A DNA stretch of 64,000 nt from Armatimonadota bacterium (GTDB lineage Bacteria > Sysuimicrobiota > Sysuimicrobiia > Sysuimicrobiales > Humicultoraceae), in assembly GCA_031459715.1 (NCBI GenBank), contig JAVKIA010000013.1, forward strand, positions 1-64,000, read 5' to 3'. Below the pieces are notes generated by a model that did not search any database, was not told the origin of the DNA, and saw nothing but the letters and a program-made list of their open reading frames with translations. Position numbers and translations under genes: made by a program. This document shows, piece by piece, positions 62,558 through 64,000 of this stretch (positions are counted from its first letter, which is position 1; each line of letters begins with the position of its first letter).

Positions 62558-63540
62558 ACATCGTCAGAGTCTGGGCCATGGTGCTGGCACTGCTGGGCGG
62601 GTTGGGATCGACCACCTCGGCCGCCCCCCCGGGGGGCACGGTGGTGCTGTACACCTCGCTGCCGCAGGAAATCGCCACGAATTTCGCCAGGGCCTTCATG
62701 GCCAAGGTCCCGCAGGTGAAGCTGGAGGTCCTGCGCTCGGGCAGTACCGAGCTGGAGCGCCGCATCTTCGCGGAGATGGAGACCGGTGGCATCCGGGCGG
62801 ATGTCCTGTGGCTTGCCGACGCGCCTGTGTTCATCACCCTGCGGGAGAAGGGCCAGCTGCTGCCCTACCGGTCGCCGGAGGCGCGGATGATCCCGGCGGC
62901 GTGGAAGGACCCCCAGGGATTCTTCACTGCAGGGCGGCTGATCAACATGATCATCGCCGCCAATACCACGCTGATTCCCGAGCGCGTCGCGCCCAAACGC
63001 TGGGCCGACTTCCCCCGGTACGGGAAGACCGCCGCCATGCCCAATCCGTTCTTCTCGGGTTCGGTGTTTGTGGTGGTAGCGACCTTTGTCAAGGAGTACG
63101 GATGGGACTGGTTCGAGCGGGCTCGCCGGGAAGGCGTTCAGGTCTTGCGTGGCAACTCCGAAGTGGCTCGGGCGCTGGCCGCCCGCGAGTTTGGCGTGGG
63201 CATGACCCTGGACTTCATCGCCTACGGGATGATCCGGGACGGGGCGCCGCTGGCCATCATCTGGCCCGAAGAGGGCGCGGTGAGCGTCCCCAGTCCTCTG
63301 GCCATCACCAGAAGCGCCAAGAACCCGGAGGGTGCCAAGCAGTTCATCGACTTCGTGCTCTCCAGGGACGGCCAGCGGGCGCTGGTGGAACTGGGGATTA
63401 TCCCTGTGCGCGCCGACGTGGAGCCGCCAAGAGGATTGCCCAGGGCGGCGGAGATCAAGACGCTGCCGGTACCGTTTGAGTGGGCGGCGGCCAACGCGGC
63501 GGAGATCCGGAAGAAGTTTGAGGAAATCATGCTGAAGTAG
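62554..63540 (+). CDS. ABC substrate-binding protein, ferric iron / 2-aminoethylphosphonate type
   Basis: A 328-residue exported binding protein with a signal peptide ending near TTSAAP. It belongs to the AfuA/FutA/PhnS class (VVLYTSLPQEIATNFARAFMAKVP, SGSTELERRIFAEMETGGIRADVLWLAD, SGSVFVVVATFVKEYGWDWFE). Ferric-binding proteins of this class use Tyr pairs near the C-terminal half; none is obvious here, so a phosphonate, sugar phosphate or other anion fits better, in line with the SIS-domain regulator next to it. The ATG follows GGGAGGGGGAGGGG. Confidence 0.87.
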   Translation: MNIVRVWAMVLALLGGLGSTTSAAPPGGTVVLYTSLPQEIATNFARAFMAKVPQVKLEVLRSGSTELERRIFAEMETGGIRADVLWLADAPVFITLREKGQLLPYRSPEARMIPAAWKDPQGFFTAGRLINMIIAANTTLIPERVAPKRWADFPRYGKTAAMPNPFFSGSVFVVVATFVKEYGWDWFERARREGVQVLRGNSEVARALAAREFGVGMTLDFIAYGMIRDGAPLAIIWPEEGAVSVPSPLAITRSAKNPEGAKQFIDFVLSRDGQRALVELGIIPVRADVEPPRGLPRAAEIKTLPVPFEWAAANAAEIRKKFEEIMLK

Positions 63541-63564
63541 CAGTTGCGGTCAGAGGGCGCAGAG

Positions 63565-64000
63565 GTGACCGTCCCCGGGCAGGTGGCCGCGCCGCTGGCT
63601 GCGCGGGTGCGGCTTTGGAGTGACCCCCGCGTGCCGGGTGTTGTGGCCGCGGCGGTGCTTCTGGCTGCCATCGTCGTCTACCCGCTGGCGCTGGTGCTCG
63701 TCCGCAGCCTGAAAGTCGATGGGGCCTGGAGCCTGGCTACGTACGCCCGCGCCGTGTCCCCCGACAACCTGCGGCCGCTGTGGAACACGATCTGGACAGC
63801 GGCGCTCACCAGCCTGCTGGCCATGGTTGCGGGCACCATCCTGGCCTTTCTCTTGGTCCGCACCGACCTTCCGGGCCGCCGGGGGATTCGCACGCTGCTT
63901 ACCCTGCCCTACGCCATTCCGCCCTTCTTCGGGGCCATCGCCTGGGCTCAGTTGCTGGGCCCTCAGGGCTACCTGTTGCGCCCCCTGCTCAACCTGTTGG
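63565..64000 (+). CDS. ABC permease of the ferric/phosphonate type (partial)
   Basis: The first 145 residues of a permease that runs past the right edge. Helix 1 is PGVVAAAVLLAAIVVYPLALVLVRSL; helices 2 and 3 follow (LWNTIWTAALTSLLAMVAGTILAFLLVRTDLPGRRGI and LLTLPYAIPPFFGAIAWAQLLG), as in AfuB/FbpB/PhnU proteins, which are double-length with two such halves. The GTG at 63565 follows GAGGGCGCAGAG; TTG 63544 is an in-frame alternative. It is the third gene of the RpiR operon. Confidence 0.88.
   Translation, partial: MTVPGQVAAPLAARVRLWSDPRVPGVVAAAVLLAAIVVYPLALVLVRSLKVDGAWSLATYARAVSPDNLRPLWNTIWTAALTSLLAMVAGTILAFLLVRTDLPGRRGIRTLLTLPYAIPPFFGAIAWAQLLGPQGYLLRPLLNLL

Noticed and set aside
1-64000. 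tRNA, rRNA, CRISPR arrays, insertion sequences, phage genes
   Set aside because: Intergenic stretches were read on both strands; none shows cloverleaf arms, spaced direct repeats, transposase motifs or terminal inverted repeats.

Overview
The window is a very GC-rich (roughly 70 percent by eye) bacterial chromosome segment carrying about 55 protein genes, mostly tight operons with good Shine-Dalgarno sequences. I see no rRNA, tRNA, CRISPR, transposase or phage gene. The gene set is that of a heterotroph living on imported small molecules. The GlpP-type antiterminator and the absence of outer-membrane genes suggest a GC-rich, Bacillota-like or deep-branching terrabacterial lineage, but the phylum cannot be fixed from this sequence.

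Region 1 (0-13.2 kb) is a glycerol / glycerol-3-phosphate (G3P) locus. An ACT-domain protein is followed by a glpD-glpK operon on the minus strand, a divergent glpP (G3P-responsive RNA antiterminator), two complete paralogous UgpB-A-E importers, a HAD phosphatase and a GDPD (UgpQ-like). The glpD leader and the leaders of both ugpB genes carry the same RNA element: a 9-bp hairpin with a 15-nt purine-rich loop, overlapping an intrinsic terminator. Stem substitutions between copies mostly preserve pairing. This looks like a GlpP attenuation regulon built into ABC importer operons.

Region 2 (13.3-21.2 kb) is housekeeping: an MFS protein, a membrane-anchored spermidine-synthase-like protein coupled to an M23 peptidase, an alpha/beta hydrolase, a site-2 protease with CBS domains, a DEAD-box helicase whose best start is an ATT codon, and a PQQ-type sugar dehydrogenase.

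Region 3 (21.4-42.1 kb) is a purine/hydantoin-type catabolic island. On the plus strand it runs dihydropyrimidinase (HyuA), a Dpp-type importer, two PLP fold-type II enzymes, two carbamoyltransferases (one aspartate-carbamoyltransferase-like with lost aspartate ligands, one YgeW-like), a fused 2Fe-2S/Mo xanthine dehydrogenase, SsnA, an LLM flavin enzyme and a DUF364 protein. On the minus strand follow a ribokinase-type kinase, a DUF89 phosphatase and an NMT1-type importer. It resembles the enteric ygeW-ssnA-hyuA-xdh urate/purine cluster, but with a different enzyme set. A stand-alone FAD subunit that could complete the dehydrogenase lies at 52.2-53.1 kb.

Region 4 (42.1-47.4 kb) is a TetR-controlled efflux operon (TetR, HlyD-type adaptor, two ABC ATPases, one ABC-2 permease) behind a clear promoter and a 13-bp-arm palindrome. 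Region 5 (47.4-61.5 kb) holds gene relics, small membrane proteins, a TIGR01777 epimerase, a BcsA-like glycosyltransferase with two PilZ domains and a degenerate TED motif, the orphan FAD subunit, an Lhr helicase, a lower-GC secreted protein and an M16 peptidase pair. Region 6 (61.5-64 kb) opens an RpiR-regulated ferric/phosphonate-type ABC importer whose permease runs off the window; two near-palindromic putative operators flank the regulator's promoter and start.
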